A stretch of 38,224 nucleotides of DNA from Polynucleobacter sp. (GTDB taxonomy: Bacteria > Pseudomonadota > Gammaproteobacteria > Burkholderiales > Burkholderiaceae). The translations under genes and the position numbers were made by a program. The notes beneath the pieces are model-generated. The model was given only the letters and a program-made list of their open reading frames with translations, searched no databases and was not told where the DNA came from. The stretch is taken from assembly GCA_024642065.1 (NCBI GenBank), contig JAHEBW010000008.1, positions 1-38,224 on the forward strand, written 5' to 3'. Position 1 is the first letter of the stretch, and each line of letters starts with the position of its first letter. This document shows positions 1 to 10,219 of the stretch, one piece after another.

Positions 1-390
1 ATCTACGTCTTTTTCACCTGGCGCAGAAATAACAACTTTCTTGGCACCCTGCTGAATGTGAACCATGGCTTTTTCTTTAGAAGTAAAAGCACCAGAACAT
101 TCCAAAACAACATCAACACCATATTCACCCCAATTAGTTTCTAGAGGATTACGTGTTGAAAACATTTTGATGCGGTCACCGTTAATGACAAGGTGATCAC
201 CATCCACTGTCACTGTGCCAGGGAAACGACCATGAGCAGAGTCATATTGAGTTAAGTGAGCATTGATATCGATACCACCCAAACCATTGATCGCAACTAC
301 CTTAATGTCGTCACGCTTCTCTTCATAGATAGCACGAACAACCATACGACCAATACGACCATAACCGTTAATAGCAACCTTAATTGTCAT
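1..390 (-). CDS. gap: Glyceraldehyde-3-phosphate dehydrogenase, N-terminal part (cut by window edge)
   Basis: Cytoplasmic glycolytic/gluconeogenic enzyme converting glyceraldehyde-3-phosphate to 1,3-bisphosphoglycerate with NAD(P). Reading leftward from the ATG at 390 gives 130 codons with no stop, then the window ends. The Rossmann NAD-binding motif INGYGRIGR is at residues 7-15, and [12 protein letters not shown] and [12 protein letters not shown] follow, all typical of GAPDH. The catalytic cysteine, expected near residue 150, lies outside the window. The start is supported by an AAGGGAG ribosome-binding site a few bases upstream. It sits 44 bp downstream of tkt on the same strand, so the two are probably co-transcribed. 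Identity is certain; only completeness is unknown. Confidence 0.96.
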   Translation of the reverse strand, partial: MTIKVAINGYGRIGRMVVRAIYEEKRDDIKVVAINGLGGIDINAHLTQYDSAHGRFPGTVTVDGDHLVINGDRIKMFSTRNPLETNWGEYGVDVVLECSGAFTSKEKAMVHIQQGAKKVVISAPGEKDVD

Positions 391-434
391 AACCAACTCC
401 CTTATCTAAATTCTGTTTCAGTGTTTATTTTTAT

Positions 435-2414
435 TTAAATACATTGACGTACTGTTTTAGCGACCGCTTCAGATGTTAAGCCAAAGTGCTTGTAGAGAAC
501 ACCCGCTGGCGCAGACTCACCAAAAGTATCAACACCATGTACAGCTGAACAAGCATATTTCCACCAGTAATCTGTCACACCCGCTTCGATAGCGATGCGT
601 GGTAATCCTGCTGGCAATACTGAATCTTTGTATGCCTTACTTTGTTTATCAAAAACGCTCGTTGATGGCATTGAAACGATTCTGACTGCGATACCTTCTT
701 TTTTAAGTAGCTCAGCAGTTTCTAAAGCAATCGCTACTTCAGAACCTGTGGCCATCAAAACAGCTTGTGCGTTCTTATCGTCACGCATCACATAGCCACC
801 CTTATAGATCGCTTGCGTTTGCTTAGCATCACGTTTTACAAATGGGCAATTTTGACGGCTAAAGATGAGGCTTGATGGACCGTTATGGCGCTTCACAGCA
901 GATGCCCAAGCCACAGCACTTTCTGTTGTGTCACAAGGACGCCAAACATCCATATTCGGAATTAAACGTAAGCTAGCAACATGCTCAACAGATTGGTGTG
1001 TTGGGCCATCTTCACCCAAACCAATTGAATCATGTGTAAATACAAAGATGCTGCGAATCTTCATCAAAGCAGCCATACGCAAAGCGTTACGGCTGTAGTC
1101 TGAGAAGGTTAAGAATGTTGCGCCGAATGGGATGTAACCACCATGCAAAGCAATACCGTTCATGATGGCGCTCATACCAAACTCGCGCACACCGTAATTA
1201 ATATGGTTACCCCATTGATCACCACGCACTGCTTTGCATGTTGACCAATTGGTTAAGTTAGAACCTGTTAAGTCTGCAGAACCACCCATGAATTCTGGCA
1301 ATGCTGGTGCCAAAGCTTCAATGGCGTTTTGACTAGCTTTACGCGTAGCAATCGTTTCTGCTTTTGTTGCACAGCTAGCTAAATAAGCTTCGACTGTTTT
1401 GTCAAAATCGACTGGCAACTGACCAACCATACGGCGCTCAAACTCTTTAGCTTCTTGCGGATATTTAGAGCGGTAAGCACCAAATTTGCTATTCCACTCA
1501 GCTTCGCTTGCAGCGCCTTTGCGCTTAGCATCCCATGCGTCATAAACATCTTTTGGAATTTCAAATGGCGGATGATTCCAACCAATTGCGGCACGCGTTG
1601 CTGCAATTTCAGCAGCACCTAAAGGTGCGCCATGAACCTTATCAGTACCGGCTAAATTAGGTGAGCCTTGACCGATTGAAGTTTTGCAGCAAATGAAAGT
1701 TGGCTTATCGCTTTTCTTAGCTTTAGCAATGGCAGCAGCAACAGCATCAGCATCATGACCATTCACATTGCGAATCACATTCCAACCGTAAGCTTCGAAT
1801 CGCTTAGGGGTATCTTCTGCAAACCAGTTAACCACTTTGCCATCAATAGAGATGCCGTTGTCATCCCATAAAGCAATCAATTTATTTAACTTGAGCGTAC
1901 CAGCTAAAGAACATGCTTCGTGACTGATACCTTCCATCAAGCAACCATCACCCATAAAGACATATGTGTGGTGATCAACAATATCCAAACCAGGCTTATT
2001 AAATTCTTGAGCAAGTAACTTCTCTGCCAAAGCCATACCCACCGCATTGGTGATACCTTGACCTAAAGGACCTGTTGTTGTTTCAACACCAGGAGTAATA
2101 CCGTACTCTGGGTGTCCAGCAGTTTTGCTATGCAACTGACGGAAATTCTTCAACTCTTGCATCGGCAAATCGTAGCCTGTTAAATGCAAAAGTGCGTAAA
2201 GCAACATAGAGCCATGACCGTTTGATAATACAAAACGATCGCGGTTCATCCATAGTGGATTTTTTGGATTGTGTTGGAGATGTTCACTCCAAAGACCTAC
2301 TGCAATTTCAGCCATGCCCATTGGCATACCAGGGTGACCAGAATTGGCTTGTTGAACTGCATCCATTGCTAGAGCGCGGATTGCATTAGCCATGTTTGTT
2401 TGCTTAGACGACAT
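435..2414 (-). CDS. tkt: Transketolase
   Basis: Thiamine-diphosphate enzyme that moves two-carbon units between sugar phosphates in the pentose phosphate pathway, in the cytoplasm. From the chosen ATG at 2414 the protein is 659 aa, normal for the family. Visible motifs are the N-terminal [10 protein letters not shown], the thiamine-diphosphate/metal motif [15 protein letters not shown], and the pyrimidine-domain segment [15 protein letters not shown] longer reading frame reaches 2498, but the 28 extra residues do not look like transketolase. The ATG at 2414 is preceded by a purine-rich CAGGGAAAA, so the shorter start is preferred. It lies upstream of gap on the same strand and divergent from rsmE. 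Confidence 0.97.
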   Translation of the reverse strand: MSSKQTNMANAIRALAMDAVQQANSGHPGMPMGMAEIAVGLWSEHLQHNPKNPLWMNRDRFVLSNGHGSMLLYALLHLTGYDLPMQELKNFRQLHSKTAGHPEYGITPGVETTTGPLGQGITNAVGMALAEKLLAQEFNKPGLDIVDHHTYVFMGDGCLMEGISHEACSLAGTLKLNKLIALWDDNGISIDGKVVNWFAEDTPKRFEAYGWNVIRNVNGHDADAVAAAIAKAKKSDKPTFICCKTSIGQGSPNLAGTDKVHGAPLGAAEIAATRAAIGWNHPPFEIPKDVYDAWDAKRKGAASEAEWNSKFGAYRSKYPQEAKEFERRMVGQLPVDFDKTVEAYLASCATKAETIATRKASQNAIEALAPALPEFMGGSADLTGSNLTNWSTCKAVRGDQWGNHINYGVREFGMSAIMNGIALHGGYIPFGATFLTFSDYSRNALRMAALMKIRSIFVFTHDSIGLGEDGPTHQSVEHVASLRLIPNMDVWRPCDTTESAVAWASAVKRHNGPSSLIFSRQNCPFVKRDAKQTQAIYKGGYVMRDDKNAQAVLMATGSEVAIALETAELLKKEGIAVRIVSMPSTSVFDKQSKAYKDSVLPAGLPRIAIEAGVTDYWWKYACSAVHGVDTFGESAPAGVLYKHFGLTSEAVAKTVRQCI

Positions 2415-2533
2415 TATTTTCCCTGCGGCGTGTATTTGAATCAGCCACCATTCCACCGGAAAACCAGTGAACAGTCCCAATCCCTCAAAGCTCAACATTT
2501 TATCATTGCAGCCAGATCCCTTATGATTGTTTT

Positions 2534-3286
2534 ATGTCACATTTTTATCTTCCTGGCCCTTGGCCCCAACAGGGCATCGATATCACCGACGAGTTGATCC
2601 TCGATGTCAAACTCGCGCACCATTTGCGAGTTCGCCGAATCCAGGTGGGAGAAAGCTTCAAAGTCTTTGATGGTCAGGGTTTGAGCGCTAATGCTGTACT
2701 AACAGCGATGGACAAAAAGTCTGCGGCAGTTCGTCTTAGCGAGATACAAGAAAATCGCCGTTCTGAGACTAAAACACCCATTACCCTAGCCCAAGGCATG
2801 GCCAGCAGCGACAAAATGGACTGGTTGATCGAAAAATCTGTTGAATTGGGTATTTCTGAAGTAATCCCACTTCACACTGAACGCTCAGTTGTTCGTTTAG
2901 ATGGTGAAAGAGCTTCTAAAAAAGCCGCACATTGGCAGGGCATTATGGTGGCAGGGTCTGAACAATCTGGCCGAACCGTGATTCCCAAGTTAGCCCCAAT
3001 CCAAAATTTACCTTTATGGCTATCTAGCCTTAATCCCCACGAACAAAGCCTGCGCTTGATGTTGTCACCAAGAGCAGACTCCAGCTTATTGAGCGTACTC
3101 AAACGCTGCACACCCCAAGCACTAACTATTCTGATCGGCCCAGAGGGTGGATTGAGTGAGGCTGAAGAAGAACAAGCTAAACGCGCTGGGTTTACTCCAG
3201 TTTCAATGGGATACCGTATTTTGAGAACAGAAACGGCTGGAATTGTAGCTTTATCGACAATTCATACAGTTTGGAATCAGTTTTAA
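2534..3286 (+). CDS. rsmE: 16S rRNA (uracil(1498)-N(3))-methyltransferase
   Basis: SPOUT-class methyltransferase that makes m3U1498 in 16S rRNA of the small subunit, using S-adenosylmethionine. The 250 aa length is normal. The N-terminal PUA-like part holds HHLRVRRIQVGE. The C-terminal SPOUT knot shows the SAM-binding signatures LIGPEGGLSEAEEEQA and GYRILRTETAG, the latter about 20 residues from the end. The ATG at 2534 has no clear Shine-Dalgarno sequence, but the protein start MSHFYLPGPW fits the family. It is divergent from tkt with about 120 bp between, and is followed by a strong hairpin terminator, so it is probably a single-gene unit. Confidence 0.95.
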   Translation: MSHFYLPGPWPQQGIDITDELILDVKLAHHLRVRRIQVGESFKVFDGQGLSANAVLTAMDKKSAAVRLSEIQENRRSETKTPITLAQGMASSDKMDWLIEKSVELGISEVIPLHTERSVVRLDGERASKKAAHWQGIMVAGSEQSGRTVIPKLAPIQNLPLWLSSLNPHEQSLRLMLSPRADSSLLSVLKRCTPQALTILIGPEGGLSEAEEEQAKRAGFTPVSMGYRILRTETAGIVALSTIHTVWNQF

Positions 3287-3352
3287 CTACAGATAAGAGC
3301 AGATAATTAAAATTAGAGGCTAATTAGATGTAGTTTAATTTACTTCAATAAG

Positions 3353-3381
3353 AAAAAAGCCGCTGATGTAGCGGCTTTTTT
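3353..3381. terminator. Bidirectional Rho-independent terminator between rsmE and barstar-like gene
   Basis: A perfect 12-bp inverted repeat: AAAAAAGCCGCT, loop gatgt, AGCGGCTTTTTT. It lies between two converging genes and has a T-run on both strands, so it can end both rsmE (plus) and the barstar-like gene (minus). Confidence 0.9.
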
Positions 3382-3408
3382 GTAAGTTAGGATCTTTTAG
3401 AGTATTTT

Positions 3409-3975
3409 TTAAGCAAAAGAGTAAAAAATACGGCAAGATACGCGACGATCAGCCCAGAACTCGACTGCATCACGGAAAACGTCCAATAAGGTCTCGCGAG
3501 CCTCTTTATCAAACTTATGAGTGCAAGGCAAACCTTCTAAAACAATCACAAAACCTGGTTGAGGACCTGAACGATCAACCAAAGTGGTCAATGAATCCAA
3601 TAAGTTATCGAAATTTTTAGCTTGCTGTCTTGGAAAATGAAATCCATTAGCAATCGCCTCTAAAACTTCAGATTTCGTCAAAGCGTGTGAACAGCTGGCA
3701 TAAATGAAGTGCTGGCCCAGTTCACCGGCAGCTTCCATCAAGTCATCCGTACGGAAAGCTCTGATAGATTGAACGATATTGGTGCGTACGGCACGTAAAG
3801 CTGCTGTAGGACCTGCTTCACGAGCAGCCAATGCTGCGCGCCAAGTTGATGTTGGTTTTGGACTGGCAGCTTGTGTAGCTGCTGAGCTAGCACCTGCTGT
3901 TGCAGTCGCTGAGGACGAAGAACTACCCAAGACCGACTGGCCGTAAAGGTTGTTTTCTGAAATATTCGTCATCAT
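3409..3975 (-). CDS. Barstar-family (ribonuclease inhibitor-like) protein
   Basis: The C-terminal ~110 residues match the barstar fold, the inhibitor family of barnase-type ribonucleases. Visible features are an internal FPRQQAKNFDNLLDSLTTL helix region, then the strand GFVIVLEGL and a closing helix ETLLDVFRDAVEFWADR before the final strand. The N-terminal ~75 residues are low-complexity (Ser/Ala-rich) and unlike classical barstar, which is only about 90 aa. The ATG at 3975 (or the next one at 3972) is preferred. A longer frame to 4023 would need a TTG buried in a hairpin. No obvious ribosome-binding site is seen for either start. No ribonuclease toxin gene is adjacent, so the real partner is unknown; a regulatory or orphan-immunity role is inference. 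Confidence 0.8.
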   Translation of the reverse strand: MMTNISENNLYGQSVLGSSSSSATATAGASSAATQAASPKPTSTWRAALAAREAGPTAALRAVRTNIVQSIRAFRTDDLMEAAGELGQHFIYASCSHALTKSEVLEAIANGFHFPRQQAKNFDNLLDSLTTLVDRSGPQPGFVIVLEGLPCTHKFDKEARETLLDVFRDAVEFWADRRVSCRIFYSFA

Positions 3976-4020
3976 GATGGGGTGTAGAGTACCCTTTTTG
4001 AGCCCCAAAAACAAGTGACG

Positions 4021-4085
4021 CAATGGCTTATTTTTAGTAAGCCATTGTTTCTTATATAAATTTAAATATGTGAGCGCACGCTCAC
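4021..4085 (-). repeat. Two inverted repeats between maeB and the barstar-like gene
   Basis: Two hairpin-forming sequences follow the maeB stop. One is GTGAGCG-CA-CGCTCAC at 4070-4085, with 7-bp arms. The other is CAATGGCTTA, seven-base loop, TAAGCCATTG at 4021-4047, with 10-bp perfect arms. Neither has a clean T-run on the minus strand. They could be a weak terminator, an mRNA-stabilising 3' end, or a protein-binding site. Function is not established. Confidence 0.6.
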
Positions 4086-4100
4086 TACTAATATTTAAGG

Positions 4101-6422
4101 TTATTTTTGTTGTGCTGCCTCTACAACAGCCAAGGTTGTCATATTCACAATACGTCTTGATGTTGCAGACGGTGTGAGGATATGGACAGGCTTTGCTGCA
4201 CCCAACAAGATCGGTCCAATCGCAATACCATTACCAGCAGCTGTTTTTAACAAGTTATAAGAAATGTTGGCTGCATCGATGTTTGGCAAGACTAAAAGAT
4301 TGGCATCTCCAACCAGAGTCGAATCCGGCATGATGGCTTTGCGCAACTCAGCATCTAGTGCGCAATCGCCATGCATTTCACCATCAACTTGAAGTTGCGG
4401 TGCTTTTTCTTTCAAAATGGCCAAGGTATCACGCATTTTTTGTGCTGAAGGTGCCTGACTTGAACCAAAATTCGAATGTGACAACAAAGCAACCTTAGGT
4501 TCAATACCTAAAGAACGTAATTCTTGTGCAGCCAAGATAGTTAAGTCTGCCAATTGCTCTGCAGTTGGGTCAATATTAATGTGCGTATCAACTAAGAATA
4601 ATTGACGGCCAGGTAATACAAGTCCGTTCATCGCACCGTAAATATTAGCGCCAGGCTCATGACCAATCACTTGGTTGACGTAATGCAAATGAGCGCCAGT
4701 TTGGCCAATCGTGCCGCAAATCAAACCATCCGCTTGGCCCTTATGAACCATCAATGAACCAATTAGCGTGTTACGACGGCGAACCTCTAATCTTGCGTAG
4801 GACTCTGTCACACCAGCGCGCTCAGTTAAGCGGTGGTAGGTTTGCCAGTAATCGCGATAACGATCATCTTGCTCTGGGTTACAGATTTCAACATCAGTAC
4901 CTGGAACCATGCGCAAGCCAAAACGTTCAATGCGACGTGAAATCACTGCAGGACGACCAATCAAAATTGGATTCGCAATTTTTTCATCAATCAGAACTTG
5001 AACGGCGCGTAATACACGCTCATCTTCACCTTCACAGAAGACAATTCGCTTCTTAGACATCGGCACTTTTTTAGCCACTGAGAACAAAGGCTTCATCAAA
5101 GTACCTGAGTGGTAAACGAATTGCTGTAATTGATCTTTATAGGCAACAAAGTCTTTAATTGGTCGAGTAGCTACTCCTGAATCCATCGCAGCCTTAGCAA
5201 CAGCTGGTGCAATGATCGCGATCAAGCGTGGATCAAATGGTTTTGGAATCAAATACTCTGGGCCAAATGACAAATTGCTTGCGCCATAAGCAGAAGCAAC
5301 CACATCACTTTGTTCAACTTGGGCCAATTCTGCAACAGCAGTTACCGCAGCAATTTCCATCTCACGTGTAATTGTTGTGGCGCCCACATCCAATGCACCA
5401 CGGAAAATAAACGGGAAGCAAAGAACGTTATTCACTTGGTTAGGGTAGTCAGTACGGCCAGTTGCAATGATGGCGTCATCGCGAACAGCTTTAACTTCTT
5501 CAGGCAGAATTTCTGGGGTTGGGTTTGCTAAAGCAAATACCAACGGCTTAGCAGCCATCTTCACAACCATGTCTTGCTTAAGTACTCCGCCAGCTGACAA
5601 ACCTAAGAACACGTCAGCACCTTCAATCACTTCAGCCAATGTGCGCTGATTGGTTTCTTTAGCAAACGGCTCCTTATCTGGATCCATTAACTCTTTACGA
5701 CCTTTGTAAACCACACCCGCCAAGTCGGTCACCCAGATGTTCTCAATAGGCATACCAAGGTCTACCAATAAATCTAAACATGCCAAAGCTGCGGCGCCAG
5801 CACCTGAAGTCACTAACTTAACTTTCTTCAGATCTTTACCAACTACTTTTAGACCGTTCATGATCGCAGCACCCACCACAATCGCTGTACCGTGCTGATC
5901 GTCGTGGAAGACTGGAATGTTCATGCGCTCGCGCAACTTGCGCTCGATGTAGAAACAGTCTGGAGCTTTGATGTCCTCTAAGTTGATGCCACCAAAAGTT
6001 GGCTCCATCGAAGCGATGATTTCGATTAATTTATCTGGATCTTTTTCATTGATCTCAATGTCAAAAACATCAATACCAGCAAACTTTTTAAATAGAACGC
6101 CCTTACCTTCCATCACTGGCTTACTAGCCAATGGGCCGATGTCGCCAAGACCTAGTACCGCTGTACCGTTGGTCACAACGCCTACTAAGTTGCCACGTGA
6201 TGTGTAACGGAATGCGTTCGCTGGATCCTTAACAATTTCTTCGCAAGCTGCCGCAACACCTGGCGAGTAAGCCAAGGCTAAATCTCGTTGATTCGTTAAC
6301 TGCTTAGTTGGGGCAATAGCAATCTTGCCCGGTGTTGGAAACTCGTGATACTCGAGTGCTGCTTTACGTAAAGCTTCTTTTTGTTGGTCGCTTGAACTTT
6401 TATTAGTTTTATTTGCTGGCAT
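4101..6422 (-). CDS. maeB: NADP-dependent malic enzyme with C-terminal phosphotransacetylase-like domain
   Basis: Decarboxylates malate to pyruvate with reduction of NADP, linking the TCA cycle to pyruvate and NADPH supply in the cytoplasm. At 773 aa it has the MaeB two-part layout. The malic enzyme domain spans roughly residues 20-430 ([48 protein letters not shown]). A phosphate acetyl/butyryltransferase-like domain runs from about 445 to the end ([44 protein letters not shown]). In known MaeB proteins this C-terminal domain is regulatory and responds to acetyl-CoA. The start MPANKTNK is the only reasonable one. It is divergent from thiL with about 150 bp of AT-rich DNA between them. Confidence 0.95.
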   Translation of the reverse strand: MPANKTNKSSSDQQKEALRKAALEYHEFPTPGKIAIAPTKQLTNQRDLALAYSPGVAAACEEIVKDPANAFRYTSRGNLVGVVTNGTAVLGLGDIGPLASKPVMEGKGVLFKKFAGIDVFDIEINEKDPDKLIEIIASMEPTFGGINLEDIKAPDCFYIERKLRERMNIPVFHDDQHGTAIVVGAAIMNGLKVVGKDLKKVKLVTSGAGAAALACLDLLVDLGMPIENIWVTDLAGVVYKGRKELMDPDKEPFAKETNQRTLAEVIEGADVFLGLSAGGVLKQDMVVKMAAKPLVFALANPTPEILPEEVKAVRDDAIIATGRTDYPNQVNNVLCFPFIFRGALDVGATTITREMEIAAVTAVAELAQVEQSDVVASAYGASNLSFGPEYLIPKPFDPRLIAIIAPAVAKAAMDSGVATRPIKDFVAYKDQLQQFVYHSGTLMKPLFSVAKKVPMSKKRIVFCEGEDERVLRAVQVLIDEKIANPILIGRPAVISRRIERFGLRMVPGTDVEICNPEQDDRYRDYWQTYHRLTERAGVTESYARLEVRRRNTLIGSLMVHKGQADGLICGTIGQTGAHLHYVNQVIGHEPGANIYGAMNGLVLPGRQLFLVDTHINIDPTAEQLADLTILAAQELRSLGIEPKVALLSHSNFGSSQAPSAQKMRDTLAILKEKAPQLQVDGEMHGDCALDAELRKAIMPDSTLVGDANLLVLPNIDAANISYNLLKTAAGNGIAIGPILLGAAKPVHILTPSATSRRIVNMTTLAVVEAAQQK

Positions 6423-6569
6423 TTTTATCTTTCAATTCTCATCTTTACAGATGTTGATTGCTATTTATGTTGTTGTCTCTATTTTTGTTAATTTTTTATT
6501 AATCCCTAGATTCTATTCCTCTTCAACAAACTATTCTCAATTCTAGGTATTTAACCCTACAATGAAGAC

Positions 6570-7583
6570 ATGATTAAGCCCTCAGCCCCCTTAGGCGAAT
6601 TCGATTTAATTCAGCGCTATTTTCAAAAGGCCAATACCAATGAGAATGTTTTATTGGGTATTGGTGACGATTGCGCCATTCTTTCTTGCAACGCAAAAAA
6701 CTCAGGGGAAGATTTAGCTATCAGTACAGATATGCTGGTGGAGGGTCGACATTTTTTACCAGGCGCAAATCCTAGATGGCTTGGCCACAAGTGTTTGGCG
6801 GTGAATTTATCTGATTTGGCGGCCATGGGTGCAAAACCTGTCGCCTTCACCCTTGCCATTTCTATACCTACCATCAACCCTGAATGGCTGAGTGAGTTTT
6901 CTGCTGGTTTATTAGCGCTGGCTGATGAACATCAATGCGCCTTAATAGGAGGTGACACAACAGCAGGCCCCTTAACAGTCAGCATCACTGTATTTGGTAG
7001 AGTCAATCATTCTCAAGCCCTCAAGCGATCCAATGCCCAGGCAGGAGATGATATTTGGGTTTCTAATACCGTTGGTGATGCACGCCTTGCCTTAGGTGTT
7101 ATTCGTCAAGAATGGTCACTGGATCAGCATAAGATGTCTTTAGTTGAAACTCGCATGCACAGACCAACACCACGAGTTGAGTTAGGACAACAACTCTTGG
7201 GACTAGCTCATGCAGCCGTTGATGTGTCCGATGGTCTTTTGGGTGATTTGGCCCACATACTCGAATTATCAAATCTTCAAGCAGAGATTGAGATTGATTC
7301 AGTACCCGCATCAGATACTTTGCAACAACAATCCTTAGAGCTAAGACGTCTTTGTACCTTGATGGGTGGAGATGATTACGAACTTTGCTTTACTGCCCCC
7401 AATCAGAATCGCACAGCTATCGAGCATCTTTCAAAAGAAATGAATTTACGACTTACCCGAATTGGCAAGGTCAACCCAAAGATCACAGGGGAAGGCATTT
7501 TGAGACTCATTGATAGTGATGGTCACGAACTACCTGCAGAACTAAGCCAACAATATTTAAAGTCTTTTGATCACTTTAAATAA
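6570..7583 (+). CDS. thiL: Thiamine-monophosphate kinase
   Basis: ATP-dependent kinase making thiamine diphosphate from thiamine monophosphate, the last step of cofactor synthesis. The 337 aa protein shows the PurM/ThiL-type fold signatures: GIGDDCAIL with metal-binding aspartates near residue 32, STDMLVEGRHF, NLSDLAAMGAKP, GGDTTAGPL, AAVDVSDGLLGDLAHI and MGGDDYELCFTA. N-terminal start MIKPSAPLGEFDLI fits the family. It is divergent from maeB and converges on corA with a shared terminator between them. In Burkholderiales pgpA and pncC usually follow thiL directly; here corA and pyrF lie in between. Confidence 0.95.
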   Translation: MIKPSAPLGEFDLIQRYFQKANTNENVLLGIGDDCAILSCNAKNSGEDLAISTDMLVEGRHFLPGANPRWLGHKCLAVNLSDLAAMGAKPVAFTLAISIPTINPEWLSEFSAGLLALADEHQCALIGGDTTAGPLTVSITVFGRVNHSQALKRSNAQAGDDIWVSNTVGDARLALGVIRQEWSLDQHKMSLVETRMHRPTPRVELGQQLLGLAHAAVDVSDGLLGDLAHILELSNLQAEIEIDSVPASDTLQQQSLELRRLCTLMGGDDYELCFTAPNQNRTAIEHLSKEMNLRLTRIGKVNPKITGEGILRLIDSDGHELPAELSQQYLKSFDHFK

Positions 7584-7605
7584 ATTGAGTTTTGGATCCA
7601 AAAAT

Positions 7606-7636
7606 AAAAAGCCCCATTTCAAAGATGGGGCTTTTT
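7606..7636. terminator. Bidirectional Rho-independent terminator between thiL and corA
   Basis: Arms AAAAAGCCCCAT and ATGGGGCTTTTT, 12 bp and perfectly complementary, with a 7-base loop. It lies between converging genes and has a T-run on both strands. Confidence 0.9.
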
Positions 7637-7677
7637 ATTTTGAGCTTATTTAACGAGCTTTGCGGTTACCTATTCAA

Positions 7678-8643
7678 TTACTTCATCCAACCTTTTTTAC
7701 GGAAGTAAATCAAAGGAATTAAGGCTGAAACTAACATCACGCAAATAGCAAATGGGTAACCAACTGTTGAACGTAATTCTGGCATGTGCTCAAAGTTCAT
7801 ACCCCAAATGCTGGCCAACAAGGTTGGCGGCATCAAGGCAACAGAAACCACCGAGAAGATCTTGATAATCTTATTCTGGTTAATGTTGATGAAACCAACT
7901 GTCGCATCCATTAAGAAGTTGATCTTATCGAACAAGAAAGCCGTGTGGTTTTCTAGAGAATCAATATCGCGCAAAATTTGGCGTGCTTCTTCTTGCTGCT
8001 CATCAGACAACAGTTTGCTACGCATTAAGAATGACAAGGCACGACGGGTGTCCATCACATTGCGACGAATGCGGCCGTTCAAGTCTTCTTCTTTAGCAAT
8101 TGTTTCTAGAACATCAGCAGCATCGGTATCTGTTACGTCATGAGACAAAACACGCTTACCTGCTTCTTCAAGGTTTTCATAAACCTCTTCCAAAGCATCA
8201 GCAGAATATTCAGCATCTGTTGAATACAAATCTAATAGAACATCTTTGGCGTTTCTAACAGAACCTGGGCGCAAACGAGCACGCAGTCTTACCAAACGGA
8301 AAACTGGTAAATCTTGTTCATGGATGGAGAACAAAATGTTATCGGTTAGAACAAAGGCCACACGAACGTTACGTGGGTTTTCATCATCGTCCAAAATGAA
8401 ATCGGTACGAATATGCAAATGGCCATCTTCTGCCTCGAAATAACGAGCAGAAGCTTCCAAGTCACCTAAATCTTCGAGTTCAGGAAGAGAAACACCAAAA
8501 GCCTCTTTAATCCACTGAAGTTCTTCCTCTTCAGGGTCTACAACATCAATCCAAATAGGGTTATGGTGCTTAAGAAGTTCTTGACGGTCATCGACCTGCT
8601 CCTGAGCTAGGCGACCTTTTTGTAGTACGAATAGGTTGATCAT
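7678..8643 (-). CDS. corA: Magnesium/cobalt transporter CorA
   Basis: Homopentameric inner-membrane channel for Mg2+ (and Co2+/Ni2+). The 321 aa protein has the family layout: a long acidic cytoplasmic N-terminal domain (about residues 1-255), then two membrane helices at the C-terminus. The signature GMN motif is in SIWGMNFEHMPEL, just after the first helix, and the protein ends in the basic YFRKKGWMK. The ATG at 8643 is preceded by CGGAG. It is transcribed away from pyrF, with 164 bp between the starts. No Mg2+-sensing leader structure could be recognised there. Confidence 0.95.
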   Translation of the reverse strand: MINLFVLQKGRLAQEQVDDRQELLKHHNPIWIDVVDPEEEELQWIKEAFGVSLPELEDLGDLEASARYFEAEDGHLHIRTDFILDDDENPRNVRVAFVLTDNILFSIHEQDLPVFRLVRLRARLRPGSVRNAKDVLLDLYSTDAEYSADALEEVYENLEEAGKRVLSHDVTDTDAADVLETIAKEEDLNGRIRRNVMDTRRALSFLMRSKLLSDEQQEEARQILRDIDSLENHTAFLFDKINFLMDATVGFININQNKIIKIFSVVSVALMPPTLLASIWGMNFEHMPELRSTVGYPFAICVMLVSALIPLIYFRKKGWMK

Positions 8644-8807
8644 GCCGGGGCTCCGATCTATTTTTTCAACTATTTATGTTGAGGAGTTAGCCACAGGGGT
8701 TCGCGGAGTTTATCCTATAGTCTGAGAAAACTAAAGCTTCCTGTTAAATTCTCTTTATATTTCCATGAGATATTAACGCGATTGAATGAAAGATTGATGA
8801 AATACCG

Positions 8808-9656
8808 ATGAAAACTCGCCCACTCTTTACCGAACAATTAAATGCAGCCTGGTCGTCACAAGACAGTATGCTCTGCGTTGGCTTAGACCCTGATCCTAAG
8901 CAATTCCCTGCGTCTTTAAAGGGTAAAGGCGGTGCCATTTTGGCTTTTTGCCGAGAAATCGTGGATGCCACAGCTGATTTAGTCTGTGCATTTAAGCCCC
9001 AAATTGCTTACTTTGCATCTCAAGGCGCCGAAGATCAGCTCGAACAGTTAATTGATCACATTCACCGTCAACACCCCCAAGTTCCAGTTATTTTGGACTC
9101 CAAGCGTGGTGATATTGGCAGCACAGCTCAGCAATACGCTATCGAAGCATTTGAGCGCTATCAAGCAGATGCTGTCACAGTTAACCCATACATGGGATTC
9201 GATTCAATCGAACCCTACTTAAAGTACACCGATAAAGGCGTGATTGTTTTGTGTCGCACTTCCAACCCAGGTGGTTCAGATTTGCAGTTCTTAGAAATCA
9301 ATGAAGCTCATTCAGCTGAAAGAGAATTGCTGTACCAACGAGTTGCTCGCTTAGCAGCCAGCAAATGGAATAAAACAGGTCAATTAGGTTTAGTAGTTGG
9401 TGCGACCTTCCCAGAAGAAATAGCTCAAGTGCGAAATATCGTTGGTGATATGCCTCTACTCATTCCAGGTATCGGCGCTCAAGGTGGAGACATCCCCGCA
9501 ACGGTTAAAGCAGGTACTGTTACTGGCAAACCAGGCACAGGAATGATCATTAATTCATCAAGAGCTATTCTGTACGCCAGCAAAGAAAGTAATTTTGCTG
9601 ATGCCGCCAGAAAAGCAGCTATTGCAACGCGTGATGCTTTGCGCGCAGCAAAATAA
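8808..9656 (+). CDS. pyrF: Orotidine 5'-phosphate decarboxylase
   Basis: Decarboxylates OMP to UMP, the last step of de novo pyrimidine synthesis. The 282 aa length and sequence place it in the longer type-2 PyrF subfamily found in many Burkholderiales. Visible are [13 protein letters not shown] near residue 24, the catalytic lysine/aspartate motif [11 protein letters not shown] near residue 100, [16 protein letters not shown], and the phosphate-binding [11 protein letters not shown]. The ATG at 8808 gives a start typical for the family ([11 protein letters not shown]), although its ribosome-binding site is weak. pgpA starts 5 bp after its stop, so the two are probably coupled. Confidence 0.96.
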   Translation: MKTRPLFTEQLNAAWSSQDSMLCVGLDPDPKQFPASLKGKGGAILAFCREIVDATADLVCAFKPQIAYFASQGAEDQLEQLIDHIHRQHPQVPVILDSKRGDIGSTAQQYAIEAFERYQADAVTVNPYMGFDSIEPYLKYTDKGVIVLCRTSNPGGSDLQFLEINEAHSAERELLYQRVARLAASKWNKTGQLGLVVGATFPEEIAQVRNIVGDMPLLIPGIGAQGGDIPATVKAGTVTGKPGTGMIINSSRAILYASKESNFADAARKAAIATRDALRAAK

Positions 9657-9660
9657 ATCA

Positions 9661-10206
9661 ATGAAAATTATTCCTCAAGCCGCTTGGATTTGGTCTAAAC
9701 CCGAGAGGGCTTTAGCATTTGGATTCGGCTCAGGCTTATCGATCAAGGCACCCGGCACTATCGGCACCCTTTACGCTTGGGCCATCTATCTTTTATTTGA
9801 TGCATTCTTAGCAATCAATACCATCATTGGAATTATTACGATTGGTGCCATTGCTGGTATTTGGATTTGCGGCAAGGTGGGTGAAGAGTTAGGAGTTCCT
9901 GATCATGGCGGCATCGTTTGGGATGAATTCATCGCATTTTGGTTGATTCTTTTAATCATCATGCCAGCAACTATTTGGGGACAAATCTGGGCATTTTTAT
10001 TATTTAGATTCTTTGACGCCGTAAAACCCGGCCCCATCAAAACAATTGATCGCTATTTCAAAACATGGCAACCCAAGGTGGAGCGCCTTGATCAACCAAG
10101 AAGAATGCCTTCATGGATCGTGCGTGGTTTTGGTGTGATGATTGATGACATTGCCGCCGCTCTAGCTACACTTTTAGTGATTGCCATTGGCACTCGCTTG
10201 TTTTGA
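9661..10206 (+). CDS. pgpA: Phosphatidylglycerophosphatase A
   Basis: Inner-membrane lipid phosphatase that turns phosphatidylglycerol phosphate into phosphatidylglycerol. From ATG 9661 it is 181 aa. Visible are the N-terminal GTIGTLYAWAIYLL segment, the conserved acidic motif DHGGIVWDEFIAFW around residues 80-95, and hydrophobic helices (INTIIGIITIGAIAGIWI, ILLIIMPATIWGQIWAFLL) with a last one near the C-terminus. The frame is open further upstream into pyrF, but the ATG just after the pyrF stop gives a family-like start. It has no Shine-Dalgarno of its own, which suggests translational coupling to pyrF. Confidence 0.93.
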   Translation: MKIIPQAAWIWSKPERALAFGFGSGLSIKAPGTIGTLYAWAIYLLFDAFLAINTIIGIITIGAIAGIWICGKVGEELGVPDHGGIVWDEFIAFWLILLIIMPATIWGQIWAFLLFRFFDAVKPGPIKTIDRYFKTWQPKVERLDQPRRMPSWIVRGFGVMIDDIAAALATLLVIAIGTRLF

Positions 10207-10219
10207 TGAAATCTCCATC

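Noticed and set aside
3973..4023. Longer N-terminus for the barstar-like gene from 4023
   Set aside because: Would need a TTG located inside a 10-bp hairpin with no ribosome-binding site; the ATG at 3975 is simpler.
4754..5056. 100-codon plus-strand frame inside maeB
   Set aside because: It lies wholly antisense to a well-supported enzyme domain and has no family features or ribosome-binding site.
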